64,000 bases of DNA from Desulfobulbaceae bacterium. GTDB lineage: Bacteria; Desulfobacterota; Desulfobulbia; Desulfobulbales; Desulfobulbaceae. This document shows positions 37,667 through 47,287 of this stretch, piece after piece. The notes under the pieces were generated by a model that did no database searches, was not told the DNA's origin, and saw only the letters and a program-made list of their open reading frames with translations. Position 1 is the stretch's first letter, and every line of letters starts with the position of its first letter. The DNA is taken from positions 1 to 64,000 of the forward strand of contig WFZC01000198.1 in assembly GCA_015489765.1 (NCBI GenBank), read 5' to 3'. Both the position numbers and the translations under genes were made by a program.

Positions 37667-38498
37667 ATATCCTGCCAGGCAGATTGCCGTGGAGATGAAC
37701 AGACGACAAACTGATGGTGAATTTGCCTGGAGTTGCCATGTAACCGGCTTTTTAGGCATCATTAGAATTTATATACTGTTCCTGTTTGTTGCCATGGTTT
37801 CCTGTTCCGTAACAGGAACAGCCAAGGCAAAAGAACTCTCAGTACTGGCCTTTGGTGACAGTATCACTCAGGGTTACAAAAGCAATGGCCAGGGCGCCTC
37901 CTGGGGGATTACCAGTCCGCCCCATGGAGCGCGGGTCGGGGGGTATGAACCCTATCTGGAAACATGTTTTCAAAATGACAGCCGGGCATTGGGTAATACC
38001 GCCCTGGTGTATAACTGGGGCTATGGTGGCGAACAGACCTACCAGGGAACCGGCCGCCTGCAGAGCATACTTGCCTCCAGGGCCGGGATCTATGATTACT
38101 GTCTGTTGATGGAAGGTGCCAATGATCTGTATGCCGGTGTATCGGCAAATACAACGGCCTTTAACCTGGGACTGATGGTGGATTATTGTCGCAGCGCCGG
38201 GGCCGTGCCAATTCTTGCCACCATTACTAAAAATTGGAACACACCGGCGGGCCACCTTATCCCTGAACAATATAATCCGGCTATTGTTGCCAAGGCTACC
38301 GAAAAACAGGTGCTTCTTGCCGACCAGTATGCCATGAGCCAGCAGTACTGGTATTCGGTTTTCACGCCGGACCACCTACATATGAACGATCTTGGCGATC
38401 AGAAAATGGCTGGCGTCTGGTTTGAAACCTTGCTTCAAGATGACCGTTTTAAGGTTCGAGTTCCTGTCGGCGCCCTGGAACTGCTCTTGTTGCATTGA
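37653..38498 (+). CDS. SGNH/GDSL hydrolase
   Basis: LSVLAFGDSITQGY, LLMEGANDL, PDHLHMND. Confidence 0.88.
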   Translation: MKENEYPARQIAVEMNRRQTDGEFAWSCHVTGFLGIIRIYILFLFVAMVSCSVTGTAKAKELSVLAFGDSITQGYKSNGQGASWGITSPPHGARVGGYEPYLETCFQNDSRALGNTALVYNWGYGGEQTYQGTGRLQSILASRAGIYDYCLLMEGANDLYAGVSANTTAFNLGLMVDYCRSAGAVPILATITKNWNTPAGHLIPEQYNPAIVAKATEKQVLLADQYAMSQQYWYSVFTPDHLHMNDLGDQKMAGVWFETLLQDDRFKVRVPVGALELLLLH

Positions 38499-38502
38499 AC
38501 TA

Positions 38503-38694
38503 TGATGGCGTCGTAAAAACTTCGATCTACTGCATCGTGTGTCCTGTGGCGATTTGTGGGCATACTACATGTATAGTTAAGACCCGCCACAGATCACTAT
38601 TCCTCGGAGTCTACGCTTCGCTCCGCTTATCTCTATATCTATGTTTTTACTTAGCCATCTTGAAGCATTGTCTGGATTTTTTAAGAGTTTGTCA
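38503..38694 (+). repeat. MITE-like element copy 3
   Basis: TGATGGCGTCGTAAAAACTTC...GGATTTTTTAAGAGTTTGTCA, flanked by ACTA/ACTA; ~29-bp internal expansion relative to copies 1 and 2. Confidence 0.85.
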
Positions 38695-38768
38695 ACTATT
38701 GAATCAACGGACTCTTCGATTAAAGAGTTAATCCATGCAATAGCTCATAAAGAAGGGAGAAATACGTC

Positions 38769-39821
38769 ATGATACCCGGGCGGCTGTGGTTTCGGCAAAA
38801 CAGTACAGACCTAAACAACAAAATAGTAATCAGCTCCAGCTTTCTCATGGTTTCTGTTGTAATACTGGCCTGTTGGCTGTTGGTCGATGTCGGCGTTGGT
38901 TTTGCCGATACGGTCGTTGCCTTTGGAGATTCCATCACCGAGGGGCACGGGGTAACACCATATTCAGCCTATCTGCAGAATATGATCGGCGGAGCCGCCA
39001 CCGTAGTCAATCAGGGGGTAGGTGGAGAAACTACCATGCAGGGGGCCAGGCGAATCGGAGGAGTTCTCCAGACGTATAAACCCAATTTTATATTGATCAT
39101 GGAAGGAGCAAACGACGCCATCCTTGGCATCTCCTATACGACCACCAAGTTCAACCTTTCCGTGATGCTTGATCAGTGCGGTGGAACAACACCTATTCTT
39201 TCCACTATTACTCCCAATATCCGAGAGTCCGGCCTGGGCAACAGTATTCCCAATCTGTACAACAATGCCATCGGTTCCCTGGCCGCCAGTCGTGGAGTTC
39301 GGCTTGTCGATTCTTATTCCTACGTGGCTCCCAGTTGGAGCTCCCTGACAACAGATGGTGTTCATCCCAATGAGCAGGGCGCCCAGATCCTGGCCAGAGG
39401 ATTTGCCGCTGCCTTACCTTATGGCGCTTCCGGTTCCGCTGGAAATGGCAGCGGAGGAGGTGGTGGTGGAGGTGGCGGCGGTGGCGGTTGTTTTATTGCC
39501 ACAGCGGCATTTGGCAGTCCCTTTCAGTCCCAGGTCATGCTGTTGAAAAGATTTCGGGACCAGTGTCTGTTGCCGAACTCGCCGGGCCGTCTTTTTGTTC
39601 GACTTTATTATCGTTATTCACCTCCCATCGCCCGGATTATCGCCCGTCATGATATTCTGCGCCGTTTGGTCCGGGCGGGCTTATGCCCTTTGATAGGTCT
39701 TTCCTTCTTTCTGGTTGATCTTCCTTCCGGAAGCGCCATTCTACTGTTTATGATAGCCTTGTGTGGCATGTTGATTCTTGTCATGGCCAGAATGACTGCA
39801 GGAAGTGGAACCGGTGATTGA
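38769..39821 (+). CDS. SGNH/GDSL hydrolase with poly-Gly linker and CFI-box C-terminal region
   Basis: [33 protein letters not shown]; then [24 protein letters not shown] and C-terminal TM. Confidence 0.9.
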   Translation: MIPGRLWFRQNSTDLNNKIVISSSFLMVSVVILACWLLVDVGVGFADTVVAFGDSITEGHGVTPYSAYLQNMIGGAATVVNQGVGGETTMQGARRIGGVLQTYKPNFILIMEGANDAILGISYTTTKFNLSVMLDQCGGTTPILSTITPNIRESGLGNSIPNLYNNAIGSLAASRGVRLVDSYSYVAPSWSSLTTDGVHPNEQGAQILARGFAAALPYGASGSAGNGSGGGGGGGGGGGGCFIATAAFGSPFQSQVMLLKRFRDQCLLPNSPGRLFVRLYYRYSPPIARIIARHDILRRLVRAGLCPLIGLSFFLVDLPSGSAILLFMIALCGMLILVMARMTAGSGTGD

Positions 39822-39920
39822 ATTTTCCGGCCTTTTTCAATTGTTGGTAGAAAAATCGCAACATTGTCTACCCCTGTCCCTGCTTCAAGGATCAGAACGA
39901 AAAACGGTCGGGGTAATTGT

Positions 39921-41288
39921 ATGAGACCTTCTATACTGACGCAACGGCGTTTTTCCTGTGTGGACAGCATCTGTTATGACCAGGAAAAATTTCCGGTTTT
40001 ATGGGCCTGGATGGGCGTTCTGCTGCTTGTCTTTTTCTGCCTGCTGAGGTCCTGGCAGACCCTCAAGGCGCCCGGCCTGTATATGGAGGATTCACTGCTC
40101 TTCAGTTATTATTATGGTCATTTTCGACCCTTTTCCTCTCTTTTTGTCAGCCATGTTGGGCAGAATTACCTGACCGTTCCTCCTTATTTTGCTGCCTGGG
40201 TTTTTTCCTGGTTTGATGTGCGCTTGCAGCCGTACCTGTACCAGTGGTGGGGATTTTCCTGGTCTGTTGCCGCCTGCTCGGTGCCTTTTTTTTCCCGATT
40301 GTTCCGTAATCGTTTTATTCTGCTTCTCGGACCAACGGTGCTGGGGCTTGTTGGCCTTAACGACATATATTACTGGAATACTCTTATTTATTCCATGTAC
40401 ACGGGGTTGCTGGTACTGTTTTCCCTCCTGTTTTACCCTCCGCCGAAAACATGGCCTGGTACTGCTGCCCTGGTTCTGCTTTTTATTGTTTTGCCCTGGT
40501 CCGGTCCCTATTGTGTGCTTTTGCTGCCAGCCGGCATTATTTATCTTGTGTTTTTCGGCAGGAACAGAAAAACACTACCCATAGTGGCCGGCATTTGCTC
40601 CACCATTGTATATTTCATGACCGTGCAGAGCCACACAACCCGGCTGGATCAACTCAAACCAATGGTGGTGACCCGTTATCTGCAGGTGCTTGTCGATAAG
40701 GTGCTGTTCTTGCAGCTTACTGATGGGATGCCCCTCTACTGGCTTGTTGCCGTGATGTTGCTGCTTGTATTCTCATGGTATTGTTTCCGTGCAGATCCCT
40801 GCTTTGTAAAAAATATCACCATTATGCTGTGTTTTGTTTTTAGTTCACTTTCCCTGTTTTTCCTCAGTGTCAAGTATCCCATGTATGGACATACATTGGC
40901 CTGCCACCGGCTGATTTCCACTTTTTTCTGGCTCATTCTGCTCCTTTATATCAGTGACAGGTATCTTGTCCAGTATACTCCACCATGGCCCGTGTCCTTT
41001 GCCCTGTTGTTGGGTTTTGCCTCTCTTGTTGTGTTCCTTAATATTCGTTATCCATCCCTGGGCCGGGTGTCAGCCATCCAGCGGCTGGATGATTTCACCC
41101 ATGGTATTGCCTGGTGTGAACAGGTTGTTGGCCGGCAAAAGAACACCTATATAATTTTTCGTCGTCCGACTTCTGTGCCGGTTATGCAGCTTCGGGTGCG
41201 TATCGGCAGCAACAGACCCGATGCCGTCTGCATCGGCTCCGATAATTTGCCCCGGGCTACCTGGAAACGGTTTGCAACCTGCCAATGA
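39921..41288 (+). CDS. Polytopic membrane protein (possible GT-C/polymerase-like)
   Basis: Multiple TM segments; ATG 39921 preferred. Confidence 0.65.
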   Translation: MRPSILTQRRFSCVDSICYDQEKFPVLWAWMGVLLLVFFCLLRSWQTLKAPGLYMEDSLLFSYYYGHFRPFSSLFVSHVGQNYLTVPPYFAAWVFSWFDVRLQPYLYQWWGFSWSVAACSVPFFSRLFRNRFILLLGPTVLGLVGLNDIYYWNTLIYSMYTGLLVLFSLLFYPPPKTWPGTAALVLLFIVLPWSGPYCVLLLPAGIIYLVFFGRNRKTLPIVAGICSTIVYFMTVQSHTTRLDQLKPMVVTRYLQVLVDKVLFLQLTDGMPLYWLVAVMLLLVFSWYCFRADPCFVKNITIMLCFVFSSLSLFFLSVKYPMYGHTLACHRLISTFFWLILLLYISDRYLVQYTPPWPVSFALLLGFASLVVFLNIRYPSLGRVSAIQRLDDFTHGIAWCEQVVGRQKNTYIIFRRPTSVPVMQLRVRIGSNRPDAVCIGSDNLPRATWKRFATCQ

Positions 41289-42046
41289 AATCCCGGTCCG
41301 AATCTAAGATGAAAAAAACCCATAACACTGTGACCGGGCAGGGTTCGGCCTTTAGCCGGTACCGTCGGGTGATCTTCGGGCCAGGCAGCCTGGCGCGTTT
41401 TTTCTATTATGAATGGTGTCAGTTGCTTGCCCCGGTTCCCGGTGCTCTGGGCATGGTTTTGCGTAAGATTTTCTGGCCCTTTATGTTTGCCTCCTGCGGT
41501 CGGGGCGCCCTGTTCGGAACCGGGGTTGTGGTCCGCCATCCCGGCCGGATTCAGATCGGCAGTCGGGTGGTTATCAGTGAAAACTGCATCCTTGACGGGC
41601 GAAGTGCCGTCAAGGATGAAACCATAACCTTGGGGGATAATGTTATTCTCTCCAATAATGTCATGCTGTCCTGCAAGGAAGGGCGTATCAATATTGGTGC
41701 GCGGACCGGTATCAATGCCCAGTCCATAATCCAATCCACCAATGACTGTCCAGTCATCATCGGGCCGGATTGTATCATTGGCCAGCAGTGTTTTATCGTT
41801 GGCGGTGGCAGTTATAATCTGGAGCGGTGTGATATTCCTATTTGCGAACAGGGGATACGACCTGACGGCGGGGTGGTTCTCAAAGAAGATGTCTGGCTGG
41901 GCGGTCGAGTGACAGTGTTGGGCGGTGTGACCATGGGACCGGGATCTGTTGCCGCTGCCGGAGCAGTTGTGACAAAATCGGTACCTGCGTTTTCGGTATG
42001 TATGGGGGTCCCGGCCCGGGTCATCCGTAATCGGGCCGATGCATGA
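41285..42046 (+). CDS. Left-handed beta-helix acyltransferase (hexapeptide repeat)
   Basis: Hexapeptide repeats ...IQIGSRVVISENCILDGRS..., C-terminal VTVLGGVTMGPGSVAAAGAVVTKSVP. Confidence 0.88.
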   Translation: MKSRSESKMKKTHNTVTGQGSAFSRYRRVIFGPGSLARFFYYEWCQLLAPVPGALGMVLRKIFWPFMFASCGRGALFGTGVVVRHPGRIQIGSRVVISENCILDGRSAVKDETITLGDNVILSNNVMLSCKEGRINIGARTGINAQSIIQSTNDCPVIIGPDCIIGQQCFIVGGGSYNLERCDIPICEQGIRPDGGVVLKEDVWLGGRVTVLGGVTMGPGSVAAAGAVVTKSVPAFSVCMGVPARVIRNRADA

Positions 42047-43053
42047 AAGGACGATGGACAGGGATGAAAATGCACAAAGGGCTTGCTGTTGTTCTCAAGT
42101 TGATCTTCAGCGGTCTGCTTCTTTTTTTTCTCTATCAGTCAACCCCGGTTGCAGAGATTATCACGCTGTTTGCAGGCATTGATCTTCGCTACCTTCCATT
42201 TATTTTTGCGCTTCTGTTCTGCAATACGGTCCTCAGTGCCCTGAAATGGCAGATCCTCCTGCGGGCTGATTCCATACATATATCCCTGTTCGATTTGACG
42301 GTTTCCTATCTCACCGGCACTTTTTTCAATATTTTTTTACCGTCAAGCATCGGAGGTGACTCGTATCGGATTTACGATGTCGCCCGGAGATCAAGGGAAG
42401 CGGCCCGTTCAGCGGCCTCGGTGCTTGCGGATCGACTTTCCGGATTTCTGGCGCTCATTTTGCTCAGTCTGTTGTCTTCCATCCCTGTCGCCCACCGGAT
42501 TGGACAGCCCGGTTTTTTTCTGCTACCCCTTGTTCTGGCTCTGGGGCTGTCCCTGGTGTTGTGGGGGCTTTTCCTGAAGACTCCGGCTATCCGCCTGCTG
42601 GCCCTGCTGCATCTTGATCGGTACGAAGCAGTTACCGGTTTTGTCGATCGCTTTTTTTCTGCCTGGCAGCAGTATCATCGTCGTCCACGGATACTTGCCC
42701 TGGTTATGCTTCTTTCCTTTACCTTCCAGCTTTCGGTGATACTGACTGTGTATCTCATGGCCTGTGCTCTGGGCGCCTCGGTCTCCCCGGTTTATTTTGC
42801 CGCCTTTGTGCCGGTGATCAACCTGATGGAGGCCCTGCCCATTTCCATATACGGCCTGGGGGTTCGCGATGCGGGGTATGTTTTGTTCTTTGGTCTTGCT
42901 GGAATGACCGATATCCAGACCCGTTCCCTGTCCATGTTTTTTCTTGCTGTCACCGTCTGTTACTCCCTTTTTGGAGGCCTGGTTTTTTTCCTGCGAAATC
43001 TAATAACGAAATACCGGCAATCCGGCACCGGGGAGCAAGGGCAGGGTGGTTGA
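42043..43053 (+). CDS. Lysylphosphatidylglycerol synthase TM region / UPF0104 flippase-like membrane protein
   Basis: NTVLSALKWQILLRAD, FFNIFLPSSIGGDSYRIYDVAR. Confidence 0.87.
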   Translation: MKGRWTGMKMHKGLAVVLKLIFSGLLLFFLYQSTPVAEIITLFAGIDLRYLPFIFALLFCNTVLSALKWQILLRADSIHISLFDLTVSYLTGTFFNIFLPSSIGGDSYRIYDVARRSREAARSAASVLADRLSGFLALILLSLLSSIPVAHRIGQPGFFLLPLVLALGLSLVLWGLFLKTPAIRLLALLHLDRYEAVTGFVDRFFSAWQQYHRRPRILALVMLLSFTFQLSVILTVYLMACALGASVSPVYFAAFVPVINLMEALPISIYGLGVRDAGYVLFFGLAGMTDIQTRSLSMFFLAVTVCYSLFGGLVFFLRNLITKYRQSGTGEQGQGG

Positions 43054-43071
43054 TCAGGGGCGCTGTGAATA

Positions 43072-45165
43072 GTGAATCGTTTTTCTGACTTCGATAAGCG
43101 GTACCTGCTTCCCCGTGTCCTGCTGTCCCTGGCTACCTCCGCTCTTATCCTGGGTCTGCTCCTTCGCTATGTGACCCATGCGACCGGTCCCGGTCAATTG
43201 CCGGACCTGTTTTCAATTCTGACGCATCTGTCAATGGCGCCGGTGACGGCCTATGTCGTGTTCAACCTGGCCGGGGCTTTGGTCAGGACCATGCGCTATT
43301 CCCTTTTACTGGTCGGAGCAGGAGAGGGAAGGGTTTCCTTTTCTTCTCTTTTTCTGGCAACTGTTGCCCGTAACATGTTTGTCGACATGTTACCGGCCAG
43401 AATGGGTGAGTTGAGTTTTGTCGCTCTTTTGAACCGGAGCGACGGGGTTAGGGTTGACAGTGGTATCTCGGCGCTGGCTGTCAGTTTTGTCTTTGATCTG
43501 TTGGCCCTGGCCTGGCTGACCGTCATACTTGGTCTTTACCTCGTTCTTACAGCAACGATGCCAGGGTGGCTTTTCTGGTCTGTGGCGCTGCTGCTCATTC
43601 TCGGCATTGGTTCCCTGCTGGTGTTGTTTGTTCTTTTCCCCTGGCTGGCCCGCCTCCTGTCTTCTTCCTGTACCGGCCATGGGCTTGCGCAACGAGCAAT
43701 ACGAAAACTGGCCCGGTTCGCCACCTTGCTTGATCAGATACGCGGCGCCGGTATAACTCTGCCCGTTGCCTTCCAGTCTGTCCTGGTCAGGTTAATGAAA
43801 TATGGAGGGTTATACTGCCTTTATCTTGCCGTTCTCAATGCCGGCTTTCCGACCGTAACCAGGGATGTGGCCATTGTGGTGACGGCCCTGATCGGCGCGG
43901 AGGCGGCGGCAGCTATGCCCGTGCCGGCCTTCATGGGCTTTGGAGTATATGAAATGGGCGGGGCGGCAGCCCTTGCCTTGCTTGGCGTAGATCGGGGCGC
44001 TGCCGTACTTCTGATGTTGGCCCTGCATATCATCAGTCAGGTTGTGGATTACAGCCTTGGCTTACTGGCCATGATCGGATTCATTCATACGGCGCCGCCA
44101 TTGGAGGGAAAGCGATCTGGAAAAGATACTCTGGGGCGTTTTCCTCTTTTCCGCAAACTGTTTCTGGTTGGGATACTGTGTCTTTCCCTTGGTTTTTTGG
44201 GATTGCAGGTGCATGGCTGGATGAAAATGGGTCACCTGACCAGGCCGGCAACCGGACACCGGGTGGAAAACAGGGGAGTGAAAAGAACTCCGGAAGATAT
44301 TGTTGCCGGCCTGCACGGATTTGTGGTCTGGAGCAGTAATCGGTTTGGCAATCATGACATTTTGAAGCTCAGTCTACCGGACAGAAAACTGACGCGTCTT
44401 ACCCATCATCCCCATACGGAATATTTTCCCCGGATTTCTCCCGACGGGCGAAAGATTGTCTTTGCCCGCTCACGGGCCCCCTGGGTACCGCAGCGAAATT
44501 ATTATGCCTGGGATGTGTATCTGCTGGATCTGGAAACCGGCAGGGAACAGCTTGTGGCCGAGCATGGTAATGTGCCCACCTGGTCTAAGAATGGCAAGGC
44601 TGTCTTCTTTCAGCGTAACGGTAATCTTTTTGTCCGGCATGATCTGGATAACGGCAGGGAGCTGGTTGTTGCCTCTCCTGGTTCCGTTCCCGGATTGCCA
44701 CGGAAGATTATTTTTGAAACTCCGTCCTGGAGCCTTCAAAATCAGGCCATGGCCGTAACCCTGCGGGGAGGGATGCGGGAAACGGCAATCATCGATGCAA
44801 GGGGAAACATCCGACGGGTGGGAGACGGTTGTCAACTGACCTGGAGTCCCGATGGTTCTTTTCTCTATCAGGTTGATCATGGGGGCAATGTCCTTAATGC
44901 CATTTACCGGGTTAACGCCAAAACACTGACCAGAACTCTCTGGTTTGACGCTCCGGGCAGGTGGAGCCATGAATACTTTCCAAAGCTTTCCAATTGTGGT
45001 AAAGTCCTCGTCTTCGGGGCGAGTCAAGGTGGTCATGAGCATGATAGCGCTGATTACGAAATTTTTCTCTGGCCCGTCAACCGTCCGGTTTCCGAAGTCG
45101 TCCGGCTGACCTATCATACCGGCAATGACTGCTGGCCCGATATTTTTCTACGGCCCGGATCATGA
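43072..45165 (+). CDS. UPF0104-like membrane domain fused to a TolB/PD40-like beta-propeller
   Basis: GTG start; LVRTMRYSLLLVGAG...FVDMLPARMGELSFVALL then FPRISPDGRKIVFARS, LTWSPDGSFLYQVD propeller motifs. Confidence 0.82.
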   Translation: MNRFSDFDKRYLLPRVLLSLATSALILGLLLRYVTHATGPGQLPDLFSILTHLSMAPVTAYVVFNLAGALVRTMRYSLLLVGAGEGRVSFSSLFLATVARNMFVDMLPARMGELSFVALLNRSDGVRVDSGISALAVSFVFDLLALAWLTVILGLYLVLTATMPGWLFWSVALLLILGIGSLLVLFVLFPWLARLLSSSCTGHGLAQRAIRKLARFATLLDQIRGAGITLPVAFQSVLVRLMKYGGLYCLYLAVLNAGFPTVTRDVAIVVTALIGAEAAAAMPVPAFMGFGVYEMGGAAALALLGVDRGAAVLLMLALHIISQVVDYSLGLLAMIGFIHTAPPLEGKRSGKDTLGRFPLFRKLFLVGILCLSLGFLGLQVHGWMKMGHLTRPATGHRVENRGVKRTPEDIVAGLHGFVVWSSNRFGNHDILKLSLPDRKLTRLTHHPHTEYFPRISPDGRKIVFARSRAPWVPQRNYYAWDVYLLDLETGREQLVAEHGNVPTWSKNGKAVFFQRNGNLFVRHDLDNGRELVVASPGSVPGLPRKIIFETPSWSLQNQAMAVTLRGGMRETAIIDARGNIRRVGDGCQLTWSPDGSFLYQVDHGGNVLNAIYRVNAKTLTRTLWFDAPGRWSHEYFPKLSNCGKVLVFGASQGGHEHDSADYEIFLWPVNRPVSEVVRLTYHTGNDCWPDIFLRPGS

Positions 45166-45278
45166 TGTCTTGTTGGCATGTGTTATTGTCGTCATAAAGG
45201 TCCTCAATTCCGGTAGGTCCGGGTTTGATATTTTTCCGGTTTCGGATTGATGAAAGTAATAAAGGAGAGGAGTGTGTC

Positions 45279-46238
45279 TTGAAGATTTCGGTCGTCATTC
45301 CCATATACAATGAGGAAGAAAATATAGAGGCCTTGTACCGGGAACTTGCCGAAGTGGTCCATGATCTGCCCCAGGAAACCGAGATCGTGTTTGTGGATGA
45401 CGGGTCTTCAGACCGGAGCCTGCAGATACTTGAAGAGATCCAGGCCAGGGAACCTGGCGTGATTGTGGTAAGTTTCCGTCGTAATTTTGGTCAGACAGCG
45501 GCTCTGTCCGCGGGGTTCGATTATGCGGACGGCGATATTATTATTACCATGGACGGGGATCTGCAGAATGATCCCCATGATATACCGGCCCTGATCCGGG
45601 AAATCGAGGCCGGTTATGATGTGGTAACGGGCTGGCGATTCAAGCGAAAGGACCCTTTCCTGTCCCGTCGTCTGCCGTCCATGATTGCCAACCGGATCAT
45701 ATCCTGGATCACCGGGGTGCGGCTGCATGACTATGGATGCACGCTCAAGGCGTTCCGGCGTGAGGTAACCAGTAACATCAGACTCTATGGCGAGATGCAT
45801 CGGTTTATTCCCGCCATTGCCTCAGGCATGGGAATCTCGTTTACCGAAATCAAAGTGAACCACCGACCGCGCATTCATGGAACGTCCAAATATGGTATTA
45901 CCAGGACCTTGCGGGTTATCCTGGATTTGATGACCGTCAAATTTATGCTCAGCTACGCCACCCGGCCGTTGCATGTTTTCGGATCGGTCGGTTTTGTCGC
46001 AACCAGCATAGGTTTTTTCCTGGCCCTGTACATGACCGTGCAGCGACAGTTTTTTGCCGTTCCCATGGCCAATCGGCCCTTGTTGCTCCTGGCGGTGCTG
46101 CTCATTTTCATCGGTATCCAGTTTGTCACCATTGGTCTTCTTGCCGAGTTGGTGGTCAGGACCTATCACGAATCCCAGCGAAAGCCTATTTATTATGTTC
46201 GTCGCGTCGTGGGCCGACCGGATACTCCGCCAAGCTGA
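45279..46238 (+). CDS. Glycosyltransferase family 2, dolichyl/undecaprenyl-phosphate-type with C-terminal TMs
   Basis: ISVVIPIYNEEENIEALYREL; VDDGSSDRS; MDGDLQNDPHDIP; TTG start at 45279 preceded by AAGGAGAGG. Confidence 0.92.
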   Translation: MKISVVIPIYNEEENIEALYRELAEVVHDLPQETEIVFVDDGSSDRSLQILEEIQAREPGVIVVSFRRNFGQTAALSAGFDYADGDIIITMDGDLQNDPHDIPALIREIEAGYDVVTGWRFKRKDPFLSRRLPSMIANRIISWITGVRLHDYGCTLKAFRREVTSNIRLYGEMHRFIPAIASGMGISFTEIKVNHRPRIHGTSKYGITRTLRVILDLMTVKFMLSYATRPLHVFGSVGFVATSIGFFLALYMTVQRQFFAVPMANRPLLLLAVLLIFIGIQFVTIGLLAELVVRTYHESQRKPIYYVRRVVGRPDTPPS

Positions 46239-47275
46239 TGTCTTCGGTTCAGGTCGATATTGTTATTCCCCATTTTAACGGTCTGACCCTGCTTCAGGCA
46301 TGTCTGTCGTCTTTGGCCCGTCAACAGCACGTGTCCTGCCGGATAGTGGTTGTTGATAACGGCTCAACCGATGGCTCGGTGGACTGGCTTGAAGAGAATG
46401 GTGATGTGGATGCGGTTTTTCTGGAGGAAAATACCGGCTTTGCCGCAGCCGTCAATGCGGGCATCAGACATTGCTCCGCCCCCCTTGTCCTTTTGCTCAA
46501 TAATGATACAGAACTTGCCCCGGATACACTGTTCCTGCTTATCCAGGCGGCCGGTTCCAGGCCCGGGTATGGCTTTTATGTGCCAAAGATGCTCAATCTG
46601 CAGAGGCCCCAGATTCTTGATGGCGCCGGAGATGCCTATCTGCGGGGTGGGGCGGGCTACCGGCTTGGCACCATGGAGCCGGACTGTGATTTTTACAATA
46701 GACCGGGCCCGGTGTTCGGCGGTTGTGGCGGAGCCACCCTGTTTCGGCGGGAAATCTTTGCCCGCACGGGACTCTTTGACGAGGATTTTTTTGCCTATCT
46801 CGAGGATGTGGATTTAAATCTGCGCATGAACAGGATGGGGATAGGCGGCTATTACGTGCCCGCGGCCCGGGTTTATCATGTGGGCAGCGCCACCAGTGGT
46901 TCAAGGATCAACAGCTTTACAGTACGTTTGTCGACCAGGAATTCCCTGTATATTTTAGCCAAGCACTATTGTGTATCCCTTTTGATCAGGTTGTTGCCGG
47001 TTATTTGTATCTATCAGTTATGCTGGCTGTTTTTTTGTATCAAGAGAGGCCAGGGCCGGGCATGGCTGCAGGGCGTGGTCCAGGCCCTGGTTCATCTGCC
47101 TGCCCAGCGTCGAAAGCATCGCCTGCTTAGCAAGCACGATACCCTGGCCGGGTCTGAATTTGCCGACCTGATCAAAAAGGCGGAAGGGGAGGTCGTGACC
47201 TCAATTATGCACCGGAGAGAGGGGCAGGGAAAGGGAGTGTCCCTGCTGCGTCTGTACAGGTTTTTGTTTCTGTAA
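46238..47275 (+). CDS. Glycosyltransferase family 2
   Basis: VDIVIPHFNGLTLLQACLSSL; VVDNGSTDGS; FAYLEDVDLNLRM. Confidence 0.92.
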   Translation: MSSVQVDIVIPHFNGLTLLQACLSSLARQQHVSCRIVVVDNGSTDGSVDWLEENGDVDAVFLEENTGFAAAVNAGIRHCSAPLVLLLNNDTELAPDTLFLLIQAAGSRPGYGFYVPKMLNLQRPQILDGAGDAYLRGGAGYRLGTMEPDCDFYNRPGPVFGGCGGATLFRREIFARTGLFDEDFFAYLEDVDLNLRMNRMGIGGYYVPAARVYHVGSATSGSRINSFTVRLSTRNSLYILAKHYCVSLLIRLLPVICIYQLCWLFFCIKRGQGRAWLQGVVQALVHLPAQRRKHRLLSKHDTLAGSEFADLIKKAEGEVVTSIMHRREGQGKGVSLLRLYRFLFL

Positions 47276-47287
47276 ATTTTCCCGGTT

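Noticed and set aside
39449-39490. Poly-glycine tract as a sequencing artefact
   Set aside because: Gly codons are mixed (GGA, GGT, GGC) and the frame continues into a conserved CFI-box, consistent with a real linker
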